Below the pieces are notes generated by a model, which was not told the DNA's origin, ran no database searches, and saw only the letters and a list, made by a program, of their open reading frames with translations. From a virus, in IMG/VR virus record IMGVR_UViG_3300042731_001923, positions 1 through 44,171 of that record: a DNA stretch of 44,171 nucleotides. One strand, given 5' to 3'. The position numbers and the translations under genes are program-made. Shown here one piece after another: positions 7,855 to 14,267 of the stretch; the stretch's first letter is position 1; every line of letters starts with the position of its first letter.

Positions 7855-8664
7855 TCACACGTTTTCGCCGCTGCCCAAAACTTGTGGACCCCAAACTTGG
7901 CCGCCCCATTGCTGAGCCATCGCCTCGGCCAACCCACGAGGGGTTAGAGAGCGGAGCTTTTCCCTGTCCTCGCTAGGAGGGAGGTTGTTCTGTCCCGCGT
8001 CTGTCTGGTTCGCCCACCTTGGTTTTAGTGTGCCCCACTCTGCCCCACACTTTTGACACCCGTGCGCCATCTCTTCCGGAGTGCCGGTAGCCCCACACTT
8101 GCACACCATTCGAGGTGGGATATACTTAGTCGGAACCAGTTGTGCCAAGTTGTCAAGGATAAGTCCGGTACTCTTGCTTGCATCCTCCCCATACTCATAT
8201 TGCTGGATCCACTGTGCTTTAGGTAGGTGCGGGAGGTATCGCGGGATCACACCTCGCGGGTTCTCGATACACTTACGCTTAATGGGTAACTTCCACAACG
8301 CATCTACAAAGGCAAGGGCTGCCTGCCTCGCTCGTTGCCTCTCGGCCCCGATCAGTGTTCCCGGCTTCATCTTGCGCGGCTTTCCTTTGATGGTTGGCCT
8401 TTCACTATATGCCCATTCTGCCGCCGTTGTCAAGTATGTGCATGGAGGGTGGGCAATTAGCAAGTCGAAGCTTTCGTAAGGGCCGAGGTAATGCTCACAA
8501 TCAAAGACGGAGCCGCGATAGTGTCCACCGCGCGTGCCTGTCAAAAACTTACCTTCCCCCGGACGCAGGTCAACTGACCACGCTTGGTGCCCTAAGTTGA
8601 TGAACGCATCTCGCACCCGGCCAGAAAATTCACAGGCCACCAACACACGCAGACGCCTACTCAT
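7855..8664 (-). CDS. Putative DNA cytosine methyltransferase-like protein
   Basis: A 269-residue protein of a phage family usually labelled DNA (cytosine) methyltransferase. Motif I-like VLVACEFSGRVRDAF is at residues 7-21, the PC motif is in AHPPCTYLT (about 71-79) and ENP stands where motif VI (ENV) is expected. A zinc-ribbon insert (CKCGATG ... CQKC) follows at about residues 188-210. The degenerate motifs mean methylation activity is not certain. It could modify phage DNA against host restriction. The start overlaps the upstream gene by 8 nt. Confidence 0.75.
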   Translation of the reverse strand: MSRRLRVLVACEFSGRVRDAFINLGHQAWSVDLRPGEGKFLTGTRGGHYRGSVFDCEHYLGPYESFDLLIAHPPCTYLTTAAEWAYSERPTIKGKPRKMKPGTLIGAERQRARQAALAFVDALWKLPIKRKCIENPRGVIPRYLPHLPKAQWIQQYEYGEDASKSTGLILDNLAQLVPTKYIPPRMVCKCGATGTPEEMAHGCQKCGAEWGTLKPRWANQTDAGQNNLPPSEDREKLRSLTPRGLAEAMAQQWGGQVWGPQVLGSGENV

Positions 8665-8959
8665 GGTTCAGCTCCACGAGTTGATACTCACCGTTGGCAA
8701 TTTTGTTTTTGGTCTCTTGTGTACTCTCCCCGAGAAACTGGTTGCGGTATTTGCTAGTCGTGCGTGAGTAGTCCCACGTATTAGCGTCCAGGAATGTCTT
8801 CCCCTCTACCACTACGGCAATGACAGAGTCATAGGATTGGAACACCTTCGCACGGTGCAGCATACCTAGTGCTTGGCCGCCATCGAAGGTGCCCCGCAGG
8901 ATAAACTGGTTTGCTACAGGGTTTCCGCTCGTTTTGCTGATCATCTGCTGAACTTTCAT
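8657..8959 (-). CDS. Hypothetical protein of a widespread phage family (DUF8033-like)
   Basis: A 100-residue protein containing SGNPVANQF, FQSYDSVIAV and DYSRTTSKYRNQFLGE, which I recall as conserved blocks of a widespread uncharacterised phage family (possibly DUF8033, not verified). ATG 8959 has an AAGGAG site, and the gene overlaps the methyltransferase start by 8 nt. Function unknown. Confidence 0.75.
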   Translation of the reverse strand: MKVQQMISKTSGNPVANQFILRGTFDGGQALGMLHRAKVFQSYDSVIAVVVEGKTFLDANTWDYSRTTSKYRNQFLGESTQETKNKIANGEYQLVELNHE

Positions 8960-9032
8960 GGTGTTGCTCTCCTTTTGAATTACTAGTCCGGTGCCCGGTG
9001 CTCCGCTGAGAAGTACGGCGTAACCTTTCGGC

Positions 9033-9260
9033 TCATAGCCCTACCATAGCGGCCTGGATAGCTGTTACGCTATATTTAGCACCGTCCGGGGTTTCTGTCA
9101 AGCCCATATCCTGCAGCCAACCGAGCATGGCCTCCGCTGCGTCCTTCCGTGACATGCGACGGCACAACCTGACGGCCTCCCGGTATAACCCCTCGTCGTT
9201 GTTAACCCACAGGGAGACATTCCACTGTGTCCAATTTTTGTGTCCGTTGTACTTACCCAT
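9033..9260 (-). CDS. Hypothetical protein (DUF7249-like)
   Basis: A 75-residue protein starting MGKYNGHKNWTQWNVSLWVN. The YNG-x-x-NW-x-T/QWN-x-x-LW-x-NN pattern belongs to a small phage and plasmid family I recall as DUF7249. A GGAGG site lies 9 nt before ATG 9260 inside the upstream gene. Function unknown. Confidence 0.75.
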   Translation of the reverse strand: MGKYNGHKNWTQWNVSLWVNNDEGLYREAVRLCRRMSRKDAAEAMLGWLQDMGLTETPDGAKYSVTAIQAAMVGL

Positions 9261-9396
9261 GGTTGCATACCTCCGTTACATGGTAACCTGGCTGGCCTCT
9301 GGTGAACTCCCTCGCGTATGCCTCGGCCTGGTAGATATCTTTAGCAAGCATGCACACAAACGGCACGCGATACAAGTGAATTAGAAAGTGTGTCAT
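9253..9396 (-). CDS. Small hypothetical protein, 47 residues
   Basis: ATG 9396 is preceded by a strong GGAGG site, and the stop TAA lies within the first codons of the next gene (8-nt overlap). The protein reads MTHFLIHLYRVPFVCMLAKD then a charged half. No family recognised, but the tight packing supports expression. Confidence 0.6.
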   Translation of the reverse strand: MTHFLIHLYRVPFVCMLAKDIYQAEAYAREFTRGQPGYHVTEVCNHG

Positions 9397-9401
9397 TGTT
9401 G

Positions 9402-9602
9402 CTACCTCCTTCGTTCAATGGTTTGGACTACTCTGTGACCGCACGCAGCCCATTGGTGTAGTGCTATTACCCCTGCTATTGGTGTGAGGTGATAGCTGCG
9501 TACGTCGCCGTCTCCCAGCCTTACCACCACGCGCACCCGCGAGGGGTCTACTTCGCCAGTCGCATCGGCGACCAGTTCCAGGCTGACCTGTTTCATGCTC
9601 AT
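9402..9602 (-). CDS. Hypothetical protein
   Basis: A 66-residue protein with beta-strand-like alternation (SRVRVVVRLGDGDVRSYHL). ATG 9602 follows GAGGTGAAAAT at suitable spacing. Early gene of unknown function. Confidence 0.65.
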   Translation of the reverse strand: MSMKQVSLELVADATGEVDPSRVRVVVRLGDGDVRSYHLTPIAGVIALHQWAACGHRVVQTIERRR

Positions 9603-9664
9603 ATTTTCACCTCGTTTGCTCTGTTGGTGCTATCGTCTCATATTGTCCGGCCTGGCGTCAAGCC

Positions 9665-9970
9665 TTAGTATGCGGAGAAATATACCTCGCTATCTTCCCT
9701 TAGCCCGCACCCTGTCAACCATACCAAGCGGCGCAAGTTTTCCTCGTGGTCTGCTAGCTCCTCGTCATCCCACGCGCCGAAGCCCTTAAGATAGTCGGCA
9801 CAGTTTGTTTTGTCACCCGTGACAGTGTAATGCTTTAGGACATAAGCTACCGCTTCGCTCGCGTCCTGCCCCGGTGCCCCACAATCTACCAGCGCGTCTA
9901 GCAGGTCACCGTGTAGCTCGTCAGCTGCTAGAAAGAAATCAGCCCCGCTATAGTGTATTGAATCAAACAT
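9665..9970 (-). CDS. Strongly acidic early protein, antirestriction-like candidate
   Basis: A 101-residue protein with about 21 Asp/Glu against about 6 Lys/Arg, so a net charge near -15. It contains ADYLKGFGAWDDEELADHEE, which I associate with uncharacterised prophage proteins. The second gene from the early promoter region and its acidity recall DNA-mimic proteins such as T7 Ocr; there is no sequence proof of that. ATG 9970 overlaps the previous stop by 8 nt. Confidence 0.7.
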   Translation of the reverse strand: MFDSIHYSGADFFLAADELHGDLLDALVDCGAPGQDASEAVAYVLKHYTVTGDKTNCADYLKGFGAWDDEELADHEENLRRLVWLTGCGLREDSEVYFSAY

Positions 9971-10139
9971 TACAAGTCTCCCGTAATTCCGGCCACATCT
10001 CGGCGGCCTCTGTTAACCTTGCCCCCGACCATACCGGGTCCAGTGCCACACTGTCAAGTAATATCTGCACATAGTTCCGTTTTAGCTGGTTGATGCGCTC
10101 CAGCCTAGCGTATAGCGCCGCAATCTGTTGTTCGCTCAT
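9963..10139 (-). CDS. First early leftward gene, 58 residues
   Basis: ATG 10139 follows AAGAGGCGAGACC. The product begins MSEQQIAALYARLERINQLK, is helical, and carries an acidic-aromatic end (RLTEAAEMWPELRETCNV). It is the first cistron downstream of the leftward promoter at 10388-10414, after a leader of about 240 nt. Its stop overlaps the next gene by 8 nt. Function unknown. Confidence 0.65.
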   Translation of the reverse strand: MSEQQIAALYARLERINQLKRNYVQILLDSVALDPVWSGARLTEAAEMWPELRETCNV

Positions 10140-10259
10140 GGTCTCGCCTCTTGTTTCGCCTTACCTGTAATCGTTATCGACATGAGACCACAAACCTTGA
10201 CACCAAGTAAAGCAAAAAGATTTTATAAGGTGATAAGTATTACTAGTGATAGATATATT

Positions 10260-10286
10260 GAACTAAGTAGAATATTTGGTGTCTAA
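10260..10286 (+). promoter_or_regulatory. ECF-sigma-like promoter (copy A), rightward
   Basis: GAACTA 10260-10265, 16-nt spacer, TCTAA 10282-10286, preceded by TT (TTGAACTA). Its predicted start point is near 10294. It shares about 30 further bases of downstream leader similarity with copy B (27304). It points toward the small rightward gene at 10792 and the late region, and faces the leftward copy E about 100 bases away. Confidence 0.72.
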
Positions 10287-10299
10287 ACCCTTATCTTTT

Positions 10300-10312
10300 C
10301 TTACGTAGTAAG
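10300..10312. repeat. Palindrome downstream of promoter A
   Basis: CTTAC-GTA-GTAAG, perfect 5-bp arms, starting 14 nt after the TCTAA element. The same palindrome with one loop change occurs at exactly the same distance after promoter B (27344-27356), followed in both by a shared CCGGAC. It may be an operator or a 5' mRNA hairpin. Confidence 0.7.
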
Positions 10313-10387
10313 CCCGGACAAAAAGAAGCCTCGCGGCTTTGGAGCGCAATGGAACAAAGGATAACAAACTATACTAATAGAGCCCCG

Positions 10388-10414
10388 TTAGACAGCTTAT
10401 CCGTCCAGTAGTTC
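10388..10414 (-). promoter_or_regulatory. ECF-sigma-like promoter (copy E), leftward early promoter
   Basis: On the minus strand GAACTA (10414-10409), 16 nt, TCTAA (10392-10388), with GG before GAACTA as in RpoE promoters (GGAACT). Predicted transcription starts near 10380 and runs into the early gene block from 10139. Confidence 0.75.
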
Positions 10415-10452
10415 CCTCATCCGTCCTGCCGTACCCATTCCGGCCTTAGCTC

Positions 10453-10527
10453 GTACTTAGTAGTATATTAGTATTTAGTTTGTATTCAGTATACTTAGTT
10501 CGTTCTTATGCGGTCAGTATGTTCTTA
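10453..10527. repeat. AT-rich stretch with iterated TTAGT
   Basis: TTAGT occurs at 10457, 10468, 10475 and 10495, with TTCAGT at 10485, at roughly 7-11 bp spacing. This AT-rich stretch in an otherwise GC-rich genome is a candidate DNA-unwinding element or iteron-like array. No coding potential. Confidence 0.5.
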
Positions 10528-10569
10528 GGGGGTCAAACCACCCAATCGCACCTGTCCGGAATTATTCCT

Positions 10570-10617
10570 AACTGATAGCATATCTCACCTGACAACCGTT
10601 ACCAGGTAACATCAGTT
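10570..10617. repeat. Nested inverted repeat around GTTACC-A-GGTAAC
   Basis: A perfect palindrome GTTACC-A-GGTAAC (10598-10610) is enclosed by a second inverted pair, AACTGAT (10570-10576) and ATCAGTT (10611-10617). Likely a protein-binding site (regulator or origin). Confidence 0.6.
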
Positions 10618-10625
10618 CGCATTTA

Positions 10626-10670
10626 CGAATCATTCTCAAATAAAAGTCCGTTCCAGGTGCGAATCATTCT
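10626..10670. repeat. Direct repeat CGAATCATTCT
   Basis: Two exact 11-bp copies, 10626-10636 and 10660-10670, 34 bp apart (just over three helical turns), between the nested palindrome and a GC-rich hairpin. Candidate paired binding site. Confidence 0.55.
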
Positions 10671-10791
10671 GGACCCCATATAGGGGGGTGTGGGGCCTTG
10701 TGCTAGTGCATTAGACCCCAGCCAAATTGCTGCACAAAATTATACTTCCTGGGCCGGCTAAGCCCGGACTGAGATCGACATGGAGGCAGAT

Positions 10792-10959
10792 ATGTGGTAT
10801 CAAGTGGACACGGGCTATGCCTGTGCTGGGATTGAGGTAGGGCCGGGCTGGGTCGTTGTGTCGGCTGCCCCGATCTTCCGGTGGATGGTAGGGAAGCGCC
10901 TGCAGGACATAGCAAGGTGGAAGAAACTGCAGTGCCTCCGCCCTGTACTTACGAAGTGA
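10792..10959 (+). CDS. Small conserved hypothetical protein, 55 residues
   Basis: ATG 10792 follows GGAGG at 5 nt. The product begins MWYQVDTGYACAGIEVGPGW and continues with AAPIFRWMVGKRL. This W-Y-x-V-x-T-x-Y-A-C-x-G-I-E-V ... AAPI-x-RWMVGK pattern is a small protein family common in bacteria and phages, as I recall, with no known function. It is the only supported gene in the control region, downstream of promoter A. Confidence 0.7.
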   Translation: MWYQVDTGYACAGIEVGPGWVVVSAAPIFRWMVGKRLQDIARWKKLQCLRPVLTK

Positions 10960-11145
10960 GGGCCACATCGGCAACAAGATCGGCACCAACTGCTAGTTAT
11001 GCCTTGTCATTCAGACACTTACACGAAATCAACACGCAAGGCTAGGGAGGTGACTCCTCCTGTGCCGGTAGGCCAGGTAGCAGACTGACGTGATGAAAAA
11101 TCCGGCGCGGACGGCCTATGGCCTAAAATAATTTGAAAATAATTT

Positions 11146-11172
11146 GAACCTTTTCTGAGAATTGTTGTCTAA
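11146..11172 (+). promoter_or_regulatory. ECF-sigma-like promoter (copy F), late operon
   Basis: GAACCT 11146-11151, 16-nt spacer, TCTAA 11168-11172, preceded by TT. It is the most divergent copy in the upstream element (two changes from GAACTA) but keeps the exact spacing and the GNTGTCTAA end. Predicted start near 11180, about 235 nt before the first late gene. Confidence 0.65.
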
Positions 11173-11301
11173 GGTGGATAGGAAAGGAAATTTTACCCGA
11201 CATCTCACCAGCCTTTCTTGCCCGAGCAGCGCATAAGACCAAGCCCAAAAATGGAGCAAGGCAGCCCTAGCTCGATGTCCGGATCAGCCCATACTGGTCC
11301 G

Positions 11302-11340
11302 AGGCGGCCCGCCCACACCACTCAGGGATCAGGGCCGCCT
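11302..11340 (+). promoter_or_regulatory. Hairpin in the late-operon leader
   Basis: AGGCGGCCC (11302-11310) can pair perfectly with GGGCCGCCT (11332-11340), 21-nt loop, followed by TT only. A second 7-bp stem, ACCCGCC (11354-11360) with GGCGGGT (11388-11394), follows. The weak T-run argues against a full terminator; an attenuator or protein-binding leader is possible. Confidence 0.5.
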
Positions 11341-11414
11341 TTAATGCAACAGCACCCGCCCCGCTTCCCGTAGGCTCAGCGCACCCTGGCGGGTCACTTA
11401 TTTTGGAGGCCGTC

Positions 11415-11543
11415 ATGTGCTTTGACGAAGATCTGGATAGCACCCCAGAGGCCAGCTGCAACTGCTGCAGCTCCCCGGTTACTGACGAAGACGGCACTTT
11501 GGTTTGCCAAGAATGTGGAGCCCCGTATCATGAGCAGCGGTAG
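11415..11543 (+). CDS. Small zinc-ribbon protein, 42 residues
   Basis: ATG 11415 has a GGAGG site 5 nt upstream. The protein has C15-x-C17-C18 and C31-x2-C34, a zinc-knuckle pattern, in an acidic chain ending GAPYHEQR. First cistron after the late promoter. The function is not recognised; a nucleic-acid-binding or regulatory role is inference. Confidence 0.7.
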   Translation: MCFDEDLDSTPEASCNCCSSPVTDEDGTLVCQECGAPYHEQR

Positions 11544-11552
11544 TCGCGGCAT

Positions 11553-11924
11553 ATGAACTGCAACGAGATGATCCCGGCCCACATCAAGGTGGGTGCTTAC
11601 AGGTATAAGGTCGTACAGCGCGGGGATCTTTGGCAACGAGCCAACGAAGTCTATGGGCAGTTCCATTCGACGGATCAGACTATCGATCTGGTCGTTGAGG
11701 GTGTTTCTGATGTGCTGATTCTGGATACGCTCACTCACGAAATCCTTCATGCGATCTGGTGGAGTGTGGGGCTTCACGACAGTGATCCAGAGGAAAGGGT
11801 TGTCACGGCGCTGGCTACAGGATATACCGGAGTTCTGGCTGACAACCCTGACTATGTGGACTACATTCAAGTAGTTACGATTACAGAAAGGGAGAAGTAC
11901 AATGGCAGCCAAGAAGAAGAATAA
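11553..11924 (+). CDS. Putative zinc metalloprotease-like protein (HExxH)
   Basis: A 123-residue single-domain protein. It has a beta-rich start (IKVGAYRYKVV ... IDLVVEG) and the zincin signature HEILH (residues 68-72), followed by EERVV about 17 residues later, which may supply the third ligand. Similar small proteins are frequent in phages and prophages. The substrate is unknown; it could mature a virion protein or be a structural relic. The ribosome site is weak, so translation may be coupled to the preceding gene. Confidence 0.7.
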   Translation: MNCNEMIPAHIKVGAYRYKVVQRGDLWQRANEVYGQFHSTDQTIDLVVEGVSDVLILDTLTHEILHAIWWSVGLHDSDPEERVVTALATGYTGVLADNPDYVDYIQVVTITEREKYNGSQEEE

Positions 11925-12105
11925 GAAGTGGATCCAGAAAGCCATCAAGAAGCCAGGAGCCCTGCACAAGCAGCTTGGCATCCCTGCCGGCAAGAAGATC
12001 CCAGCCAGTAAGCTGGCCGCTGCGGCGAAGAAGCCGGGCAAACTTGGGCAGAGGGCGCGATTAGCCCAGACCCTGAAGACACTCCCAAAGAAGAAGAAAA
12101 AGTAA
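11902..12105 (+). CDS. Lysine-rich basic protein, 67 residues
   Basis: A very basic protein (MAAKKKNKKWIQKAIKKPGA, then AGKKIPASKLAAAAKKPGKL, tail of lysines). I recall the WIQKAIKKPGAL and LGQRARLAQTLK blocks from many tailed phages in the structural region. It may bind packaged DNA. GGGAG precedes ATG 11902, and the gene overlaps the previous one by 23 nt. Confidence 0.75.
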   Translation: MAAKKKNKKWIQKAIKKPGALHKQLGIPAGKKIPASKLAAAAKKPGKLGQRARLAQTLKTLPKKKKK

Positions 12106-12131
12106 CCCACTAATCACTGAGGAATATTATC

Positions 12132-12389
12132 ATGGCAAACCCCCGCGCTTCTAAGGCTCAGCTCGTTGATCCCAGTAACAACCCGATGATTACCGATCAG
12201 CAGACCAACATCCCGTCCTACGATATTACCTGGACAGCCAACGAACCGACTGCCGGTGATACCCATACCATTGCGGATGGCGATGTCCCGACTGTGGCCG
12301 AGCTAGGCCAGGCCGTGGCGGATCTCACTGCCAAGGTCAATGCGCTGATTACGCTCGTAGAGACCCACGGTTTCGCGGCTGATGCGTAA
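12132..12389 (+). CDS. Hypothetical virion-region protein, 85 residues
   Basis: Start MANPRASKAQLVDPSNNPMI; it has a Thr/Asp-rich centre and a helical end (LGQAVADLTAKVNALITLVE) that looks like a short trimeric coiled coil. GAGG precedes the ATG. It is probably a minor structural protein by position between the basic protein and the tail fibre. Confidence 0.65.
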   Translation: MANPRASKAQLVDPSNNPMITDQQTNIPSYDITWTANEPTAGDTHTIADGDVPTVAELGQAVADLTAKVNALITLVETHGFAADA

Positions 12390-12400
12390 GGGAGGATCTC

Positions 12401-12850
12401 ATGGGCGCAAATAAGGGCGACACTGTCAAGTATTTACCCATCCAAGATGTGGCGGTGAATGACAGTAACAAGGACATCACCATCGCCAACCTTGGCAAGT
12501 ATGACTACCAACTGCTATGGCTACATGTTGATTATACCGCCACGGCAACAGCAGGTAATCGACTTCTGGAACTGGAGCTGCTAGACCCGAACGGTGATAG
12601 TTGCGGGCACATCCACCCAGGCTCTTACCAAGCAGAGAACTTGAACTATCACTACTACTTCTTGCCCGGTATTTTCCGTGAGACTGTATCGGCAGTTGCA
12701 GAGTCGGGGGTGGACGGTACAATCCAGGTTCCCGTCCCAGCCAAGTTGATTGTTCCAGCAGGCTATACACTTAACATCCGTGATGCCAATGCGGTCGATG
12801 TGGCAGCTGATGATATGCTCCTCCATGGCATGGTGGAAGTCCTCCGATAA
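12401..12850 (+). CDS. Hypothetical beta-rich structural protein
   Basis: A 149-residue beta-rich protein (YDYQLLWLHVDYTATA, GTIQVPVPAKLIVPAGYTLN) without a signal peptide. GGGAGG precedes ATG 12401. The fold pattern resembles small head or tail decoration proteins. It lies directly before the tail-fibre gene. Assignment as a virion component is inference. Confidence 0.65.
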   Translation: MGANKGDTVKYLPIQDVAVNDSNKDITIANLGKYDYQLLWLHVDYTATATAGNRLLELELLDPNGDSCGHIHPGSYQAENLNYHYYFLPGIFRETVSAVAESGVDGTIQVPVPAKLIVPAGYTLNIRDANAVDVAADDMLLHGMVEVLR

Positions 12851-12870
12851 TAACAACAAGGTAGCGGCCA

Positions 12871-14253
12871 ATGGCAACTGACTATACGGCGACCAGCATC
12901 GGCAGCGGTGTTGCACAGCAAAGCAAAATGAATGCGGAGTGGGCAGCTATCCAGGCTGCCCTTGAGCGTGTGCTAAATGTGTACGGAGATGACACCAATG
13001 GCACCAATGCCATGCAGGTGGACTTTGACCTGAACAGTAACGACATCCTCAACGGTGGTGTTGGCAACTTCACGGACATTGTTGTTGGTGGCACCAGCAT
13101 TGCGGCCCAAGTGGCTGCTGCTGCTGCGTCTGCCGCCGCCGCCGCTTCCTCTGCATCTGGAGCTGCTGGCTTTGCTCTGGCCGCATCCAATCATGCAGAT
13201 GCTGCCGAAGCCTATGCTGATGCCGCCGCTGCATCGGCTGCCAGCCTCAACCTGCCCACTCTGGCCGCTGGCGATGTTGGCAAAATGGTCAAGGTCAATG
13301 CGACCTATGATGGCTACGAGTTCGCTGTTGGTATCGACGACAATGCCTCTGCAGTAGCGATGACTATTGATGCTGCCGGCAATGTCGGTATCGGTAACCT
13401 TGCACCTGAGAATTGGAGTTCCAATAGATCGATACTACAATTAGGTGCAATAGGTGCGCTGGGCACTTATGACACTGGCTCTTACGCTGTGTCCTTATCA
13501 TCTAATTGGTACAATGATGGTGCTGATAAGTATATTGTTACAGACGAGGCGTCGGTATATACCCAGACATCCGGCTCACATAAGTTTTATGTAGCACCTT
13601 CAGGCACCGCTGATACCGCTATCAGCTGGATCGGTGCGTTGACTATCGACAACAACGCTAACATAGGTATCGGGGAATCATCACCCGCCGATAAGCTACA
13701 TATCACTGAAACGGGAACGTCAGTCGCTGCTACCTTGCGGTTGACCGGAACGAATAGCAATGCATCGGCTTCCGGCCATTCTACTATATCATCCGAGTCC
13801 TTCGCCGCTGGTACAGGGTCTAGTCTTGTTCTTAGTACGAGAACTACAGCGGGGGCAATTACTGAAGGGCTGAGAATAGATTACCAGCAAAATGTCAGCA
13901 TCGGTAACAGCGCTCTTGAAAGCTGGTCTTCGTCATGGCGTGTGTTGCAGCTAGGAAGCCTTACCTCACTTGCCGATGCAAATGGCACGCCGGTATTGAG
14001 CCGTAATGCCTATAGTGACGGTACTGCGGACAGATATATGACAACCGCAGCCGCGTCGCGGTACTACATGGGTTCTGCCGGTATTCACGTCTTCGCAGTA
14101 GCCCCTTCCGGCACCGCCGACACGGCTATTAGCTGGACTACTGCGCTGACTATCGACAATAACGGCTATTTAGTCACAAGCCTGCCTACCTCTGCAGCTG
14201 GCCTGCCTGCTGGTGCGTTATGGAACAATTCTGGTGTTGTAAACGTTGCGTAA
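12871..14253 (+). CDS. Tail fibre protein with duplicated domain
   Basis: A 460-residue fibre. An amino region with DDTNGTNAMQVDFDLNSNDI and an Ala-rich heptad stretch (about 75-130) predict a trimeric shaft. Two related domains follow, about 168-265 and 340-433, each carrying W-SS-x-x-x-x-LQLG, then APSGTADTAISW and ALTIDNN. The end, LPTSAAGLPAGALWNNSGVV, is a carboxy motif common in phage fibres. It probably contacts the host receptor. The gene lies apart from the tail-tube genes, at the start of the late operon. Confidence 0.85.
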   Translation: MATDYTATSIGSGVAQQSKMNAEWAAIQAALERVLNVYGDDTNGTNAMQVDFDLNSNDILNGGVGNFTDIVVGGTSIAAQVAAAAASAAAAASSASGAAGFALAASNHADAAEAYADAAAASAASLNLPTLAAGDVGKMVKVNATYDGYEFAVGIDDNASAVAMTIDAAGNVGIGNLAPENWSSNRSILQLGAIGALGTYDTGSYAVSLSSNWYNDGADKYIVTDEASVYTQTSGSHKFYVAPSGTADTAISWIGALTIDNNANIGIGESSPADKLHITETGTSVAATLRLTGTNSNASASGHSTISSESFAAGTGSSLVLSTRTTAGAITEGLRIDYQQNVSIGNSALESWSSSWRVLQLGSLTSLADANGTPVLSRNAYSDGTADRYMTTAAASRYYMGSAGIHVFAVAPSGTADTAISWTTALTIDNNGYLVTSLPTSAAGLPAGALWNNSGVVNVA

Positions 14254-14267
14254 TAAGGAGATAACTG

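Larger units (their letters stand above)
10140..10791. other. Noncoding control region between the divergent arms
   Basis: About 650 bases without a convincing gene. It holds two facing ECF-like promoters (10260-10286 rightward, 10388-10414 leftward), a 13-bp palindrome (10300-10312), an AT-rich stretch with iterated TTAGT (10453-10527), a nested inverted repeat (10570-10617), an 11-bp direct repeat (10626 and 10660) and GC-rich hairpins around 10672-10720. A degenerate leftward promoter-like TTGGTGTCAAGG lies at 10206-10195. This is the natural place for early control and possibly a replication origin. Confidence 0.7.
10960..11414. other. Noncoding leader region of the late operon
   Basis: 455 bases without a convincing gene. 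It contains an inverted repeat GGAGG-TGACT-CCTCC near 11046-11061, promoter F (11146-11172) and two strong potential RNA hairpins (11302-11340 and 11354-11394) between that promoter and the first late gene. Confidence 0.65.

Noticed and set aside
10195-10220. Seventh promoter copy (leftward TTGGTGTCAAGG)
   Set aside because: The downstream part resembles the family, but the upstream element at the 16-nt spacing matches GAACTA at only three of six positions, so I list it only as a degenerate look-alike.
10349-10411. 20-codon rightward ORF (MEQRITNYTNRAPLDSLSVQ) downstream of promoter A
   Set aside because: GGAG is present, but at only 4 nt from the ATG, and the frame runs through promoter E. 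Too short to claim as a gene, though a leader peptide is not excluded.
10711-10737. TTAGA at 10711 as a leftward promoter element
   Set aside because: The 6-mer at the required spacing does not resemble GAACTA.
10703-10989. Leftward frames of 70 and 92 codons
   Set aside because: They are shadows of the rightward 55-residue gene at 10792-10959, which has a good ribosome site and family-like sequence.
11251-11373. 40-codon rightward ORF in the late leader
   Set aside because: No ribosome binding site before its ATG and low-complexity Pro/Ser composition; it overlaps both leader hairpins.
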